Origin: Calonectria ilicicola
Lineage: Eukaryota > Ascomycota > Sordariomycetes > Hypocreales > Nectriaceae
DNA: 64,000 nt
NCBI GenBank assembly: GCA_020809705.1
Contig: CP085832.1
Location: 4,898,001 to 4,962,000 of the forward strand
Reading direction: 5' to 3'
The translations under genes and the position numbers were made by a program. The notes under the pieces were generated by a model. It was not told where the DNA came from, did not search any database, and saw nothing but the letters and a program-made list of their open reading frames with translations. Positions 36,501 to 47,319 of this stretch are shown one piece after another (positions within the stretch are counted from its first letter, which is position 1; every line of letters starts with the position of its first letter).

Positions 36501-37940
36501 ATAGAAGAGAGAACCGCCGAGGAGAGACTGGATGACCGTGGCACCTTGCTTCATGAACAGCGTCGACTTGTCTCCCCACATGATCTGATACTGCCTGACA
36601 ACAGCCGTCTTGACTTGGGTCAAGAAGTCGGCGGTAACGGGTGATCTCTTGGGCACACTCCTGTGTTTCTCGTGAGCGACCATTTCTCTGAAGACGGCCG
36701 TGTCCTCTGCCGCTTCCTCGCTCACTGGGTAGCTTCGACATTCGTCTAGCATGCTCGGCTTCACCAAAGACCGGTCGTATGCCGCAAGAACTTCATTAGC
36801 GGTGCGCGGGAACGTATTTTCATATCCAGGGGCAATGAGGCGCTCGGTGGGAACTGTCACGCCCGTCAGAAAGTCTGCACGGTTGGAACCGGGGTCTCGC
36901 ATGAAACCGAGCCCTTCCATGAATGGCACAGCGTCGCTTTGAGGCCCGTAGAAGATCTGCTTGCCCGCATCAAGAACGAGTACCTTGTCGAAGTGCTCGT
37001 AGATGCTGTTGCCCGCTTGGTAGAGTGTGACGATTGTAGTGAGGCCGAGGACGTTGGTCATGACTCTGATTGCCTTGATCCACTCCAGAGCTGTGCTGGC
37101 GTCAAGACCTCTCGTCGAGTTATCCCAGCAGAAGACACTTGCGCGCGTAGCAAGACATTCAAGAATAGACACTCGCTTCCTCTCTCCTCCAGAGACACCC
37201 CTGATAAAGGCGTCTCCCACCTTGGTATGGGCCGTGTGAGAGAGACCGACTGACCGTAGGAGGAAATCTTTGTAGGACTGGGCGTGTTCTTCGTGTGTCT
37301 TGATTCCGGGGGGCAGGTGATAGGGGACTTTCATGCGGGCGGCGAAGTCGATGGTTTCCTCGACGGTTAGGGTCGGGAAGAAGATTTCCTCCTCGGTGTT
37401 CATGATGATCTGGCCGTGATATTGTTTGGCTTCCTTTGCGGACATGTTACCGAAAGTGACGTCGCCCGTGACCTCTTCGTAGCCCAGCCGATTGTTGGCG
37501 AGTACGCTCAGCAACGTCGTGCAGCCTGATCCAGGGCGTCCAAGAACGAGCAACATCTCTCCGGGCTTGACACATCCGTACGAGTTGTCGATGATCTTCT
37601 TCATGGGGGTTTCTTTGCTGCCATTGTGAAAGGGGTAAAACTGGGAGAGAACATTTTCGTTGAACGTGGCGTCGCTGCTGACGCCTTTGACAGTGAGGTT
37701 CTGCCAGGTCACGCCGAGCTTCCTGGGTTTATCGCCACCTTGTTCGTCTCGGTCCCGTATCGATTGAAGTTCGGGTGCCATGTGCCATATCACCTTGCTG
37801 CGGGAGGTTGCTTTCTCTCCATCGGGCTCGACTTCGCGGGTATAAAGTGTTCCTTCGGCTGTGATGGAGTCATTATCCACGGCTGACGAACTGAGGCTCA
37901 TTTCGAAGTTGGGGGGCTGTTCTGGGAGAGAACATACCAT
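33522..37940 (-). CDS. PDR-type ABC transporter (ABCG, full size)
   Basis: Plasma-membrane drug/toxin efflux pump with the (NBD-TMD)2 order. Three exons: 37940-34200, 34133-33970 and 33900-33522; 1427 aa (an alternative start at 37901 removes 13 residues). NBD1 shows the degenerate PDR features: GRPGSGCTT Walker [12 protein letters not shown] signature and [12 protein letters not shown]2 is canonical for the family: [14 protein letters not shown], the [11 protein letters not shown] signature and [12 protein letters not shown]. The six-helix blocks follow each NBD, with a Cys-containing loop ([15 protein letters not shown]) before the last helix of TMD1. It is divergent from an intronless Zn2Cys6 gene; the shared promoter has a TCCGCGGA element. 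Azole or phytoalexin efflux is a family expectation, not shown here. Confidence 0.95.
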
Positions 37941-38609
37941 GTGGAATGAGCGATGATTGTATCAGCTGAATGGAAAGGCTGGCAGATTCACAGCGGCATA
38001 TATAAGAAGCCGTCAAGATTGCGTACATGCAGAACGCTCTGCCTAGAGTTCAGCCATAGCCTGCGATTTCGAAGGCAACGTAAAACCTTCCGTCGTCGGA
38101 AAGACGGAGATTTGCTCAATTCCTCAGCATCAAAGCCTCCGTAGCGCGTGCAGCGGAGGCTTGACTGATCTCGTTGCGCTGTGACGTGCCCAATCTCATA
38201 TCCCCCTGCCCGCCATCTGGATCGCGCGACAAGGGTTCAGCTACTCTCATGCGTGCCAAGTGGCTGGCGGCAAAGTTACTAGGGTAGTCGCAGTGTGAGA
38301 CCCACGAGCCAATGCCGCGGATCTGGTTCCTGAAATGTCATTATTCCTCAATCGGAATGATGACTGAGCTTTCCGCCCTGTACCCGGCTATTATTAATCA
38401 CCCATTCGCCCCAATCCAAACAGAGTTTGGATGGGTTCGAGCTAGAACGAGCTGCCGACGGGTTTCCAAAACCGTCCGCGGAGGATTTAAGAGAGACAAT
38501 TTCCCAGCACACATCGCGGTTACCCCGATCCAGGCTAATTCGCATTCACCACACCCTTCACATGTAGCCCTGCATATCTCACTCAGTACCTCGCCAGTAG
38601 CATGTCGTC
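37941..38609. promoter_or_regulatory. Bidirectional promoter with PDRE-like elements
   Basis: Shared 5' region of the ABCG pump and the Zn2Cys6 gene. It holds several inverted CCG/CGG elements. TCCGCGGA at 38475-38482 equals the yeast Pdr1/Pdr3 response element. CCGCGG at 38315-38320 sits in GCCGCGGA. TTCCGTCGTCGGAA at 38088-38101 is another palindrome. A 9-bp inverted repeat AAGCCTCCG/CGGAGGCTT has arms at 38133-38141 and 38154-38162. Confidence 0.55.
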
Positions 38610-39896
38610 ATGGACCTCGCATCCATTCATCCATCGCAAAGACGCTTCTCTTGTCAGGTCTGCAGGAAAAACAAGTCGAGGTGTCAACGCCTGGATCGAA
38701 ATGACTTGAAATGCGCAAGGTGCACCATGCTCGGCGTGGAGTGCATCACCGGACAGCAGAAGAAAGTGGGAAGGCCTCGGCGGCCAAAGTCTTCCAGCGT
38801 GTCTCAGGGAGATGATTCACTCCACGAAGGGGAACCGCAGTTGGACCGGAGCAGTATCATGTCCCCAGCACAAGTCCCTTTTAGAACCATAGATGCATTC
38901 GCTCAGGCGCCGACGTGGTCAACCATTGGGATGGAATCATTCGATCCATATTCAACTTCATGGGATGCTACCTTTAACCTTGACCAGGCCAAATCCTTGC
39001 TTACCCACGACTCGGGCTTCAACATTACGATCCCAACTCCGTGCTCGCTCCAGACGCCCGCGGGAATAGCATCAGCCTCCAGCAGCACCCCCTTCGCTCC
39101 GATCGAGTCCATAGCCATACCAGGGTCGGAAACAGCAGACGCCATCGATATCTCAGATTCCATACGCAAACTTTCCAAGATGAACGTCGATTTGCACATC
39201 CGCGTGGCAACTACCGAGATGAACAAAGCTACTCTAGATTTCAATAGCGTAACCTATCGGCAAAGCCCATTGTGCCTCAATAACCTGACCCTGGCCGAAT
39301 TCATGCTGAAGACATCTCAAGAATTTTTGCTGATCCTCACGAGGCTTCTCAGGAGCCGGTCATCATGTGGCCTACTATGTGCATCAAAAACGGCAGAAAC
39401 ACCCTTTCCGAAGCTGCTTCCAAACAGTCACCTCCATCTGTCCTCCGCCTCCATTTCATCCCACCCAGTCGCCGCCTCAGAGCCATTGTTCGCCCCCCTC
39501 GCGCTCACCATCACGAGTATCTTTACCCAGATGCTTTCGATCTATGAGCTGATCCTCGAATGCATCATCACTCGGGTCGAGCGAATCGCTATTGATCCCA
39601 TCGCCCCTATTCCAGGTCTTACGTTTGGTGGGTTGCCCGTGGAGAAACCGTGTAGGCAGGGTATGCTCTTTTCCGAAGATATTGAATATCTACTACATAA
39701 TACAGAGCAGGCTTTGGGCATCGTTCCTGTGTCCGAGAGTGGCGAGGTGGGTTTGTTGTCGGCGCGACAAATAGGAGTGCTTTGGAGTGAGTTGAATGGA
39801 AGACGCCCTATTATTCCCGGTCATGCCATCATGACGCCTGCCGACTTGAGGAGATTATTTGGAAAATTGGCATCTATCTTTAGACAACTCTCCTAG
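38610..39896 (+). CDS. Zn2Cys6 transcription factor (short, intronless)
   Basis: Single exon, 428 aa. The zinc cluster is near the N-terminus: CQVCRKNKSRCQRLD then KCARCTMLGVEC (CX2CX6CX9CX2CX6C), followed by a basic stretch KKVGRPRRPKSS. The rest is Ser/Pro-rich with a C-terminal helical part; the layout resembles AflR-like pathway regulators rather than long fungal_trans regulators. It is divergently transcribed from the PDR-type ABCG pump, 669 bp apart, so it may control the pump. The start at 38610 directly precedes the zinc cluster; an ATG at 38602 is in another frame. Confidence 0.85.
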   Translation: MDLASIHPSQRRFSCQVCRKNKSRCQRLDRNDLKCARCTMLGVECITGQQKKVGRPRRPKSSSVSQGDDSLHEGEPQLDRSSIMSPAQVPFRTIDAFAQAPTWSTIGMESFDPYSTSWDATFNLDQAKSLLTHDSGFNITIPTPCSLQTPAGIASASSSTPFAPIESIAIPGSETADAIDISDSIRKLSKMNVDLHIRVATTEMNKATLDFNSVTYRQSPLCLNNLTLAEFMLKTSQEFLLILTRLLRSRSSCGLLCASKTAETPFPKLLPNSHLHLSSASISSHPVAASEPLFAPLALTITSIFTQMLSIYELILECIITRVERIAIDPIAPIPGLTFGGLPVEKPCRQGMLFSEDIEYLLHNTEQALGIVPVSESGEVGLLSARQIGVLWSELNGRRPIIPGHAIMTPADLRRLFGKLASIFRQLS

Positions 39897-39914
39897 TTTC
39901 ATAGACAAAAATAC

Positions 39915-40400
39915 TCATGATGCACTGGCTGATATTGATTGATACGCTTTAGCTTGCAAACACCAGGCAAGAATCTCTGAGAATAGGGAATCGATACAGC
40001 CAACATACACCGCTGATGAGACGACATTATGATCTGGAAACTTTGCAACGCCAAGGAGGTGTCTTATGGCCAGAGGTGGACTTAAAAACTCGGCGGCGGC
40101 CTCGACTCGAGAATGCCGCTCGAATGAATCTACTCGTTTCTCCAGCTGCAACCCATAATGGCCAACTTGATTGTGGCACCGTCAAGCAGTCATGGGAAGT
40201 AATAATTTGCCACAGCGCCAATCGTAATTGTAGCATTTTTAGAACACCTAAGAGTTGCATTGAAGCAGACAGAGGTTCTGGAAGGTTATCTAGTTGGTCA
40301 TTTAGTGCGCCATCATCCTCTTCCGACCGCCAAGGAAGATTCAGTGCAACCATCCACGCAAAAGGTTGGTATGGCAAAAATATGAGACCTGAGACTGGCA
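39915..40400 (-). pseudogene. Coding relic of an unrecognised gene
   Basis: On the minus strand two protein-like stretches lie in different frames. The upstream one reads PYQPFAWMVALNLPWRSEED and then LPEPLSASMQLLGVLKML and ALWQIITSHDCL. The downstream one reads LQLEKRVDSFERHSRVEAAA, then LSPPLAIRHLLGVAKFPDHN, and ends at a TGA at 39915. No valid intron joins them and no start is seen, so a frameshifted remnant is most likely. The protein family is not recognised. Confidence 0.35.
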
Positions 40401-40474
40401 ATATTCCAATCTGAGTTTGTCTACGCCATGTCCGTACTCTGCGGCAGTTTCCTGAGGAGCCCCGAGTGATCATT

Positions 40475-40837
40475 CATCATGACATCGGACAAGCTGTTGA
40501 TAGGTTCAGACAATCGGCAAGATTATTTATCATGGTATGGGATCAACTTTCGCTAGCTTGACAATCGGCGAGATTATTAATCATGTGTCGCACTTAGCGT
40601 GCTTAAAGGGTTATAGTGAATATGGTGAGTAGCAGCGTGTTGATTGATTGTTGTCTAAAGTGCGAGGTACTCTAGCCCAAAGGTTTTACTTGAAGCACAC
40701 AGCTAGATTACTAAGTACAGTTGTTTCCTGAGGGTCGTTGAGATTATTCCTGGCCTGCAACATCATGACACCGGACGAGTTGACAATAGGTTTGGACAAT
40801 CGGCGAGATTACTAATCATGACATCGGACCGAGCTGC
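40475..40837 (+). repeat. Imperfect dispersed direct repeats
   Basis: A unit containing CATGACATCGGAC and GACAATCGGCGAGATTA recurs. A longer copy lies at 40475-40534, a short copy at 40560-40585 and another long copy at 40760-40820, with the start of a further unit at about 40818-40837. The two long copies are also preceded by TTTCCTGAG, at about 40449 and 40726. Copies differ by a few substitutions. Origin unknown. Confidence 0.55.
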
Positions 40838-41014
40838 CAGATTCTTTCTCTTGGGTTCTGGATTTACTAAGTACTGGCGATTCCCCCGAACCTCCATAGT
40901 TATATTTTCCCCCCTTCGTTTGTCTTTTACAAAGACGATCACCCGCTCACTACCCTCCCGGGGTTGGATGTGGGACAACATACGAAAAGATACTAGAACC
41001 AGTAGGACCTTTTC

Positions 41015-41739
41015 TGGTCACAAGATTCTTGCCCTTGCGCGTTTCTCTAGCGGAGCTGTGGCCCAGAAGCTCGCTGCTTTGCCCAATGTTGAAGGGGCAG
41101 GGCTGAACTGGGTCGACATCACCGCCGACTGGCTCCGTAATATAACGTCGTGAGGGCCTTTATTGCACCACATAACCAGCCCAACCAGTTCGCCGAAGAG
41201 TCTACATTTCACCTCGCCGCTCTTAGTGCAGGCGTCGAGTATGTCGTCCGAATCTCAATCACGGCTGCGAATGTGCTTCCGGATTGCGCTGCCTACTACC
41301 CAAGGACGCATTTGGCGATTGAAACCCTATTGAGCTCGCCGGAATTTGAACGTCTCCAGTGGACTTCGCTGCAGCCCAACGTCTTCTCGTCCTTCTACCT
41401 TTACCCCTCTGCAGAACTTGTCAAGGAATTCCTCAAGACCGGGAAGCAGGGTCCCCTAAGGCTAGTTGCCTCAGAGAATGCGCCTGTTGGCATTATTGAC
41501 GCGTCTGAGGTCGGTGCATTTGCAGCTCATCTCTTGGTCGAGGATGATATAAGCCCACACAATAAAGCCAAATACGTTCTAAACGGACCCGACAGGAAAT
41601 TGGCACCAAGATTCAAGATGGTCTAGAGACAGGGTGGGACGGGAAATGCTCAGCTTCCACGACGAGCAAGGAGGTCCTTCAGTTGGCTACGCCGAAAATT
41701 GCGCCTGCCAAAGTCTTCAAGACAATGCTGGAGGAGTAG
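41015..41739 (+). pseudogene. NmrA-like pseudogene
   Basis: A decayed NAD(P)-binding NmrA-family gene. One frame gives HKILALARFSSGAVAQKLAA and TADWLRN, then hits a TGA at 41151. A second frame, open from 41150, gives VRAFIAPHNQPNQFAEEST, VVRISITAANVLPDCAAYYP and LASENAPVGIIDASEVGAF-like sequence, ending in a TAG at 41624. A third frame then supplies the family's C-terminus (GWDGKCSASTTSKEVLQLA to KTMLEE-stop) up to 41739. So there are at least two frameshifts, the Rossmann N-terminus with GxxGxxG is absent, and part of the C-terminal half appears deleted. The family is clear; it is not functional as read. Confidence 0.75.
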
Positions 41740-42137
41740 GATGGTGTTTACAGGCCTCCATTTCGTATTTTTTGAGGTTGAAAACTTTTTGGGGGTGAGG
41801 AAATAGGTGTGAGAGTACCTAATAAAAGCAATGTTCCAAATATTCGGCTAGATCAATCTGCGGATATCTTTACCAAGAGCTCCTGCATAATTAGCCTATG
41901 CAGTGAAGAACTAATGATCTTAATGACTATTTGGGGTTCTACTTATAAAATAACACTATCACATTCCCTTTTATATTCAAGGTTGACATTTCTTTCTTTC
42001 GCTGTTACAGGCAGTTATATTTCCGTACGTCTCCTGCTAAACCCCCTCCTTACATAACAGGACTTCCATAAAATCCAGATCATGTTTATCATGAGGAGTT
42101 TCTATCCCAGGCGATACTAGCTATTACAAAACGCATA
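41740..42137. other. Intergenic
   Basis: Spacer between the NmrA pseudogene and the 3' end of the GFA gene. Nothing supportable. Confidence 0.5.
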
Positions 42138-42716
42138 TCAAAGGGAAAATTGTCCTTCGACATGCTCTACGTTTTCAATGTCCTTCAGCCAATCCACTCT
42201 GTGCTTTATGTACTGCTCGATTGTGGGCCTCAGTGCGGTCTCGGCAAGCCTGAAATCATCCACTGTGCCAAGCCTAAGTAAACTCGCCCCTGGGTAGCTC
42301 TCAGCCCTTCGGTACATCAATGACCCGCAAGTACTACAAAAGAAATTGGTCATGATGTTCCCCTTTCTCTCGATTGTTTCCGATTGGCTAAATCGCTTGA
42401 GATTTTCTTCCCCGCGAACATGTTTCAGATGGCTATCGAGGATGAGAAATCCCGTGGTAAACATCGATGCTGTAATTTTGCGGCAGTCGCTACAGTGACA
42501 AACGAAGGTAAAAACGAAGCCTGGCTTGGAGAGTGGCTGGCAATGATGAGATGTGTGCGCCTATGAGGAAGATTGGAAGCTTACAAAACAAAGTTGTACA
42601 GCACCGCAGTAACATGTCGCAGTTGCTTCTTCCTTCGTTGACCAGCCATCTTGCGTAAGGCTGGCCTTGGGGAAGAACGACCCTGCCCTACAGGTATCGA
42701 TTGCTTCATCTGCCAT
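42138..42716 (-). CDS. GFA/CENP-V domain protein
   Basis: Small zinc-binding protein of the glutathione-dependent formaldehyde-activating family (Mss4-like fold), 176 aa. Two exons, 42716-42585 and 42536-42138, with a 48-bp intron. Zinc ligands are visible in CYCGAVQLCF, CHCSDCRKITASM and FFCSTCGSLMYRR. The family is associated with formaldehyde/glutathione adducts, but most fungal members have no proven reaction. Neighbouring SDR and aldehyde dehydrogenase genes fit a detoxification context. Confidence 0.88.
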
Positions 42717-43620
42717 GCTGATAGGGTGATGGGTTAAAGAGAAAAGGCAAGCTCTTTTGTACCTCTGTGAACAAAATGAATGCGACCTTGGCTCATGTAG
42801 ATTGAAATCTCCTAGGGTCTACTAGGGAGGTCGTTTCACAGCGTACGGCGTAGCTATTATGATAAACACTTTGGTAATAGTTAGCAGTGACGGGGAGTTA
42901 CCCAGATTCCGCGACTGATTTTGCGGGCCAATTAATAATCGTTGTGGAGAGTTATTTATCCTCCATGACCGAGTCAATACATTCCGGGCCTCTTTTTACA
43001 TAAGAACTCCGTCAGTACCCACTCCGCCTAATGCATGGTTTTTATTCCGGGATTCCCGCGGTTAGTCTCAAGTCTTGGCACTTTAGTTTGTATCGTAAGA
43101 AAGCGGGGCCAGACTCGCTGTTTATATTTTGACTCTGAATTTACTAAGTACCGCCCTCCCCTCTGAGAATTTTCTAGATTTCTCTTCTCTTTGCCATTAC
43201 TATTCTAAGAAGTAATTAAAAAACTCTTATACAGGGTAGACCGAAAAGAGCGTTTGGCTTTTTGTTTTACAAAAAATTCAACGCGGGTTTTTTTGGACCA
43301 AGTGGCGCAGACGTCGGTGCTCAAAATACATTTTTTAAACAAAAATAAGCGGACGCTTGTTTCGATCTATCCTGTCACTACTTTGAGTATCAAGCGCTGA
43401 CAAATTATTACTACTCTGGCTGGCACTAACAAGGCAAGGCGCCCCGCTCGAGGAGTATAAGCTGTACGACATCTTATACAAGCACGCAAACACTTGATCT
43501 TCATCAATTAAAGCTAAGCTTGGAACTAACAAAGACCTACACTACGATTACCCAGGTCCTCTCTCAACTACAACTTAAATATGATCCTCATCTCGCATAT
43601 GGTGCTCAAAGCATTGTTAC
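42717..43620. other. Intergenic
   Basis: About 900 bp: promoter of the GFA gene on the left and 3' flank of the SDR on the right. A TTTACTAAGTACC element at about 43140 resembles one at about 40863. No gene seen. Confidence 0.45.
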
Positions 43621-44498
43621 CTAGGGTGTAACCTCGCCAACGAGTAAGTTAACACCCGTCACTTGTGCAGAGGCATCAGATAGAAGCCACACAATAGTGC
43701 TGGCAATTTCCATAGGATCAATCTGGTTTGCAAAAAAACCGCCTGGCTTTGACATAGCCTGAAGGTTGCTCTCGCCTCCCGCAAAAACTGCAGACATCGG
43801 GGTTTTCACGTTGCCTTTTTTTTATCCTCTTGTTAGCAACCAAAGCCCCGTTGGATATTGATTAACATCATCATACCTGGGGAAACGGCATTGCATCGAA
43901 TGCCGAATGGCTTCACATCCTTTGCCACTGAGATGCTCATGTGCGCTACTGCTGCCTTGGAGGCACTATACGCAAGCGCATCCGGGAAATGGGCAATTGA
44001 GGCCAGACTGGCGATGTTCACAATGGCGGGTTTGCTTTCGCGTGATGCTGACGTCATGACTCTCACTTGGGCTCTAGTGCTATAGAAAACGCCATTGAGA
44101 TTGACTTTGATGATTTTGTCGAATTCTTCGTCCGTATGGAATGTGATTGCTGGAGCTTTACCTTGGGCCTTCATTGCGAGTGGGGATTGGGGGACCCCAG
44201 CAACATTGGCAGCGCCATCAAGACCACCCGATTCCTGAACAATTTTGTCTATCCAGGCATCTACCTGCCCAGAATCGGATACGTCCAGTTGCTGGGTGTA
44301 GACCTTGGTCTGTGAGTTGATCTCTGAGACTTCTTTAACGATGGCATCGAAATTGGACGTGTTCCAATCACCAATCCATACCGCAGCAGCTCCATGTCGA
44401 GCGAGCTGTTTGACCGTGGCCGCGCCTATACCAGAGCCACCACCGGTTACTGCATATACTCGGGAATGCAATGATAATCCAACATCTTGCAGTGCCAT
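43621..44498 (-). CDS. Short-chain dehydrogenase/reductase (classical)
   Basis: NAD(P)-dependent oxidoreductase, 271 aa in two exons, 44498-43877 and 43814-43621. The start at 44498 (MALQDVGLSL) lies just before the cofactor motif YAVTGGGSGIGAATVK; the longer open frame upstream is not used. NVAGVPQSP, the catalytic Ser in NIASLASIAHFPD, YSASKAAVAH and RCNAVSPGNVKTPM (formed across the intron) are all present. The C-terminal half has a typical substrate lid (MSKPGGFFANQIDPMEIAST). Divergent from an aldehyde dehydrogenase with a 656-bp shared promoter, suggesting consecutive alcohol and aldehyde oxidation. Confidence 0.93.
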
Positions 44499-45154
44499 AT
44501 TGATGATGTGTAAGTGTAAGTTTGAGGACGTGTTGTTAAGAGGGGGAAGGAAATTGCAGGCGTGTAAAAGAAGACAATTGGGAGAGCCCGATGAGCAGGT
44601 GAGTAATAATTCGACGACCAGCCCAAGACTTAAACTATTTTGAAGAAATTTCTTTTCAACACTTTCTCGCACTATCCAACACAAGCGACCCGCTAGAATC
44701 ATGGGGGACGATACCATCGTCATCTGTCTCCGCACGCCAAGCCCGAGTCCCACTGTCTTGGACCAATCACGGCCTTACCTGTACGACTCGTTAGCCGATG
44801 CAGAATACTACTCTTACCCTCCAACATAGCACAACCGTCGAAAAATTCATACTTTTGGATATGCTTTTGGATGTTAGTCATGTAATATGTGTCAAGTGCT
44901 TAGAAATTTGACGTCACGAGCACACCACCGCGTCTCAAAAAACTCCCGTTCTTGACATTCGGATCCCTCCTAGATCCCGGCCGGGGACTTTAGGACCCCG
45001 ATGGAAAATCCTGCGCATCTCAACTATGCTCTCGGCGTAATGAACTAAGTGTTTAAAATGGAGGGATGAACTTTCAAAATCTAAGCATGCAATATTTTAC
45101 CTTATTGAGTGTATTTTTGTTCTCAAGAGCATTCAATCCTCAATTATAGACCCA
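44499..45154. promoter_or_regulatory. Bidirectional promoter of SDR and aldehyde dehydrogenase
   Basis: Shared 5' region. CCCGGCCGGG at 44976-44985 is a perfect palindrome of abutting CCGG units and is the only strong candidate regulator site. No ORF. Confidence 0.4.
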
Positions 45155-46859
45155 ATGTCAGATTTTATTGAGAAAAGACTCTTCATCGGCGGCAAGGTAA
45201 GTGCCTATTGTATTATCATGTTGTCTTCAATAGGCTACATATTAATATTGCCCTCATTAGTATGTAGAGAGCAAGACATCAGACCGGTTGTCTTGTTACA
45301 ACCCCGTTGACAACTCCCTCGCTGCTGGCGACATCCATGTGGCTTCCGAGGCGGACGTAAACGACGCTGTTGCATCAGCGAGAAATGCTTTCCCCGGATG
45401 GGCTGCGACATCTCCAGCTCAACGTTCGGCAATCCTGCTCAAATTCGCGGATCTTCTCGAGGCTAACGCTCACGAAATTGGAGATTTGGAATTACTTACG
45501 TCAGGTAAACCCAAAATCTTGGCGCAGACATTTGAAATACAAATGGCAGCCTCCTTCTTTCGATGTAAGCAAATTCACATGAATACTATTGATTTAACTC
45601 CATCGCAACGAACTAAGTGGCTTCCTTGTCTGAAACTTGATAGATTATGCTGGTTGGTGCGATAAACTTCACGGTGATGCTTCACCCTCCTCAGACGGCT
45701 ACTTGCGCATTGTAACTCATGAGCCTCTTGGAGTTTGTGCGGCAATTTGCGCATTCAATTCCCCAATAGTCATCGCAGCATGCAAGACCGCACCCGCCCT
45801 CGCAGCAGGAAATACAGTCATTCTTAAATCGTCCGAAAAAACACCTCTTGGTACACTGGTCTTTGGTAAACTTGCTAATGAGGCTGGTGTACCAGAGGGG
45901 GTTATAAATATCCTCTCTGGCGCTGGGGCAACGGGCGCTCTCCTAGCGTCTCACATGGATGTCAATAAAATATCATTTACAGGTAGCAAGTTCACTGGTA
46001 AAAAGATTGCTCAGATGGCTGCTGCAAGCAACCTGAAGCGAGTGGGCTTGGAACTGGGTGGGAAAAGCCCTGCCATCGTGTTTCCTGATGCAAATCTTGA
46101 CCTTGCTGCGGAGTGGTGTGTGAGAGGCATTGTTAACATGTGTGGACAAATGTGTATTGCAAACTCACGAATCTACGTGCATGAATCAATCAAGGATCAG
46201 TTCCTCGACCGGTTCAAAGCCGCAATGCAGACAGCTGAGAATCCAAGCCAAGATCCTGCACTAACAACGCCAATTTTTGGGCCACTAATTGACAAATTGC
46301 AACACGAGCGCGTTTTGAACTTCATTGAAGCAGGAAAGCAGGAAGCAGAACTTCTATATGGTGGAACAAGAGTTGGTGACAAAGTATGTATTGCTCATCA
46401 ACCAATCGGAGTTGAAAGTTGACTTCTTTTTTTTTTTTTGCCTCAGGGATGTTTTGTCAAGCCGACCATCTTTGTAAATGCTTCAACAACGGCCAAGGTT
46501 TACAAAGAAGAAATCTTCGGTCCTGTTGTTGTTGTATCAACTTTTGAGGACGAGAATGAAGTCATCGCGCGCGCTAACGACACAGAATATGGTCTGAGCG
46601 CTGGAGTATTTTCTCAGGATATTGACCGAGCTTTGAGGGTCGCATCTAAGATCCATAGTGGCACAGTTTGTGTCAATTGCACTGTGCAAAATCAGGTGGA
46701 CGTTCCTTTTGGTGGTGTCAAGCAAAGTGGCTGGGGTCGGGAAAATGGACAGGTTGGTTGTGCATCAATGTTCAATTTTACAGGCTGCTAATTATTTACC
46801 AGAATGGCGTCCTAGCTTATACTGAGCCAAAGACAACTTTCATTAAGTATAGCGGGTAA
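45155..46859 (+). CDS. Aldehyde dehydrogenase (NAD(P)+-dependent)
   Basis: Oxidises aldehydes to acids; cytosolic by lack of a targeting signal. Five exons: 45155-45196, 45261-45564, 45644-46383, 46447-46752 and 46803-46859; 482 aa. The start ATG (MSDFIEKRLFIGGK) lies in a 42-bp first exon. The catalytic Glu is in LELGGKSPAIVF and the catalytic Cys in GQMCIANSRIYVH; the cofactor region is SFTGSKFTGKKI and the end motif GGVKQSGWGRENG followed by YTEPKTTFIKYSG. Intron 3 has a poly-T tract before its AG. The length and N-terminus resemble the betaine/benzaldehyde-type group. Divergent SDR partner. Confidence 0.94.
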
Positions 46860-47319
46860 ATCTTTTCAAGTCACTCCGAAGATACCTAGCTTGGTTCGCA
46901 AATATTTCCAAGCCTTATTGGAATAAGCAAAACCATTTTTTGCGAATTGGTCGTAATTTCAAATGGGTGAGGATTTATCTATTTCCCACTCACTCTGAAA
47001 GGATAATGAATTATTGAGTCGAGGTTGGCATTATTTATTCTCAGAGAAAATTTCAGGTGTGACCTTTGGGTATCTTCTTGGCTGAAACTGGCCTTGAGAT
47101 CACTTCCTTGAAAGGCAGTATATGTGCATGATTTGCAATGACTTTCTTCTTGCATCGCAAACTGTGCTCCTGCTAAACCCAAAAGGCATGAATAGTTCGT
47201 AGTTGCGAATAAAAAAGGGGTTTCGCCAAAATTATTCAAATTAAACTACAAAATTCTTAAATAAGGTTGTTAATATCATGACATGTTGAAAACAAATTCG
47301 AAATTCTAATATTTGATAT
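46860..47319. other. Convergent 3' spacer
   Basis: Between the 3' ends of the aldehyde dehydrogenase and the unknown protein at 47320. Nothing beyond expected 3' UTRs. Confidence 0.5.
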
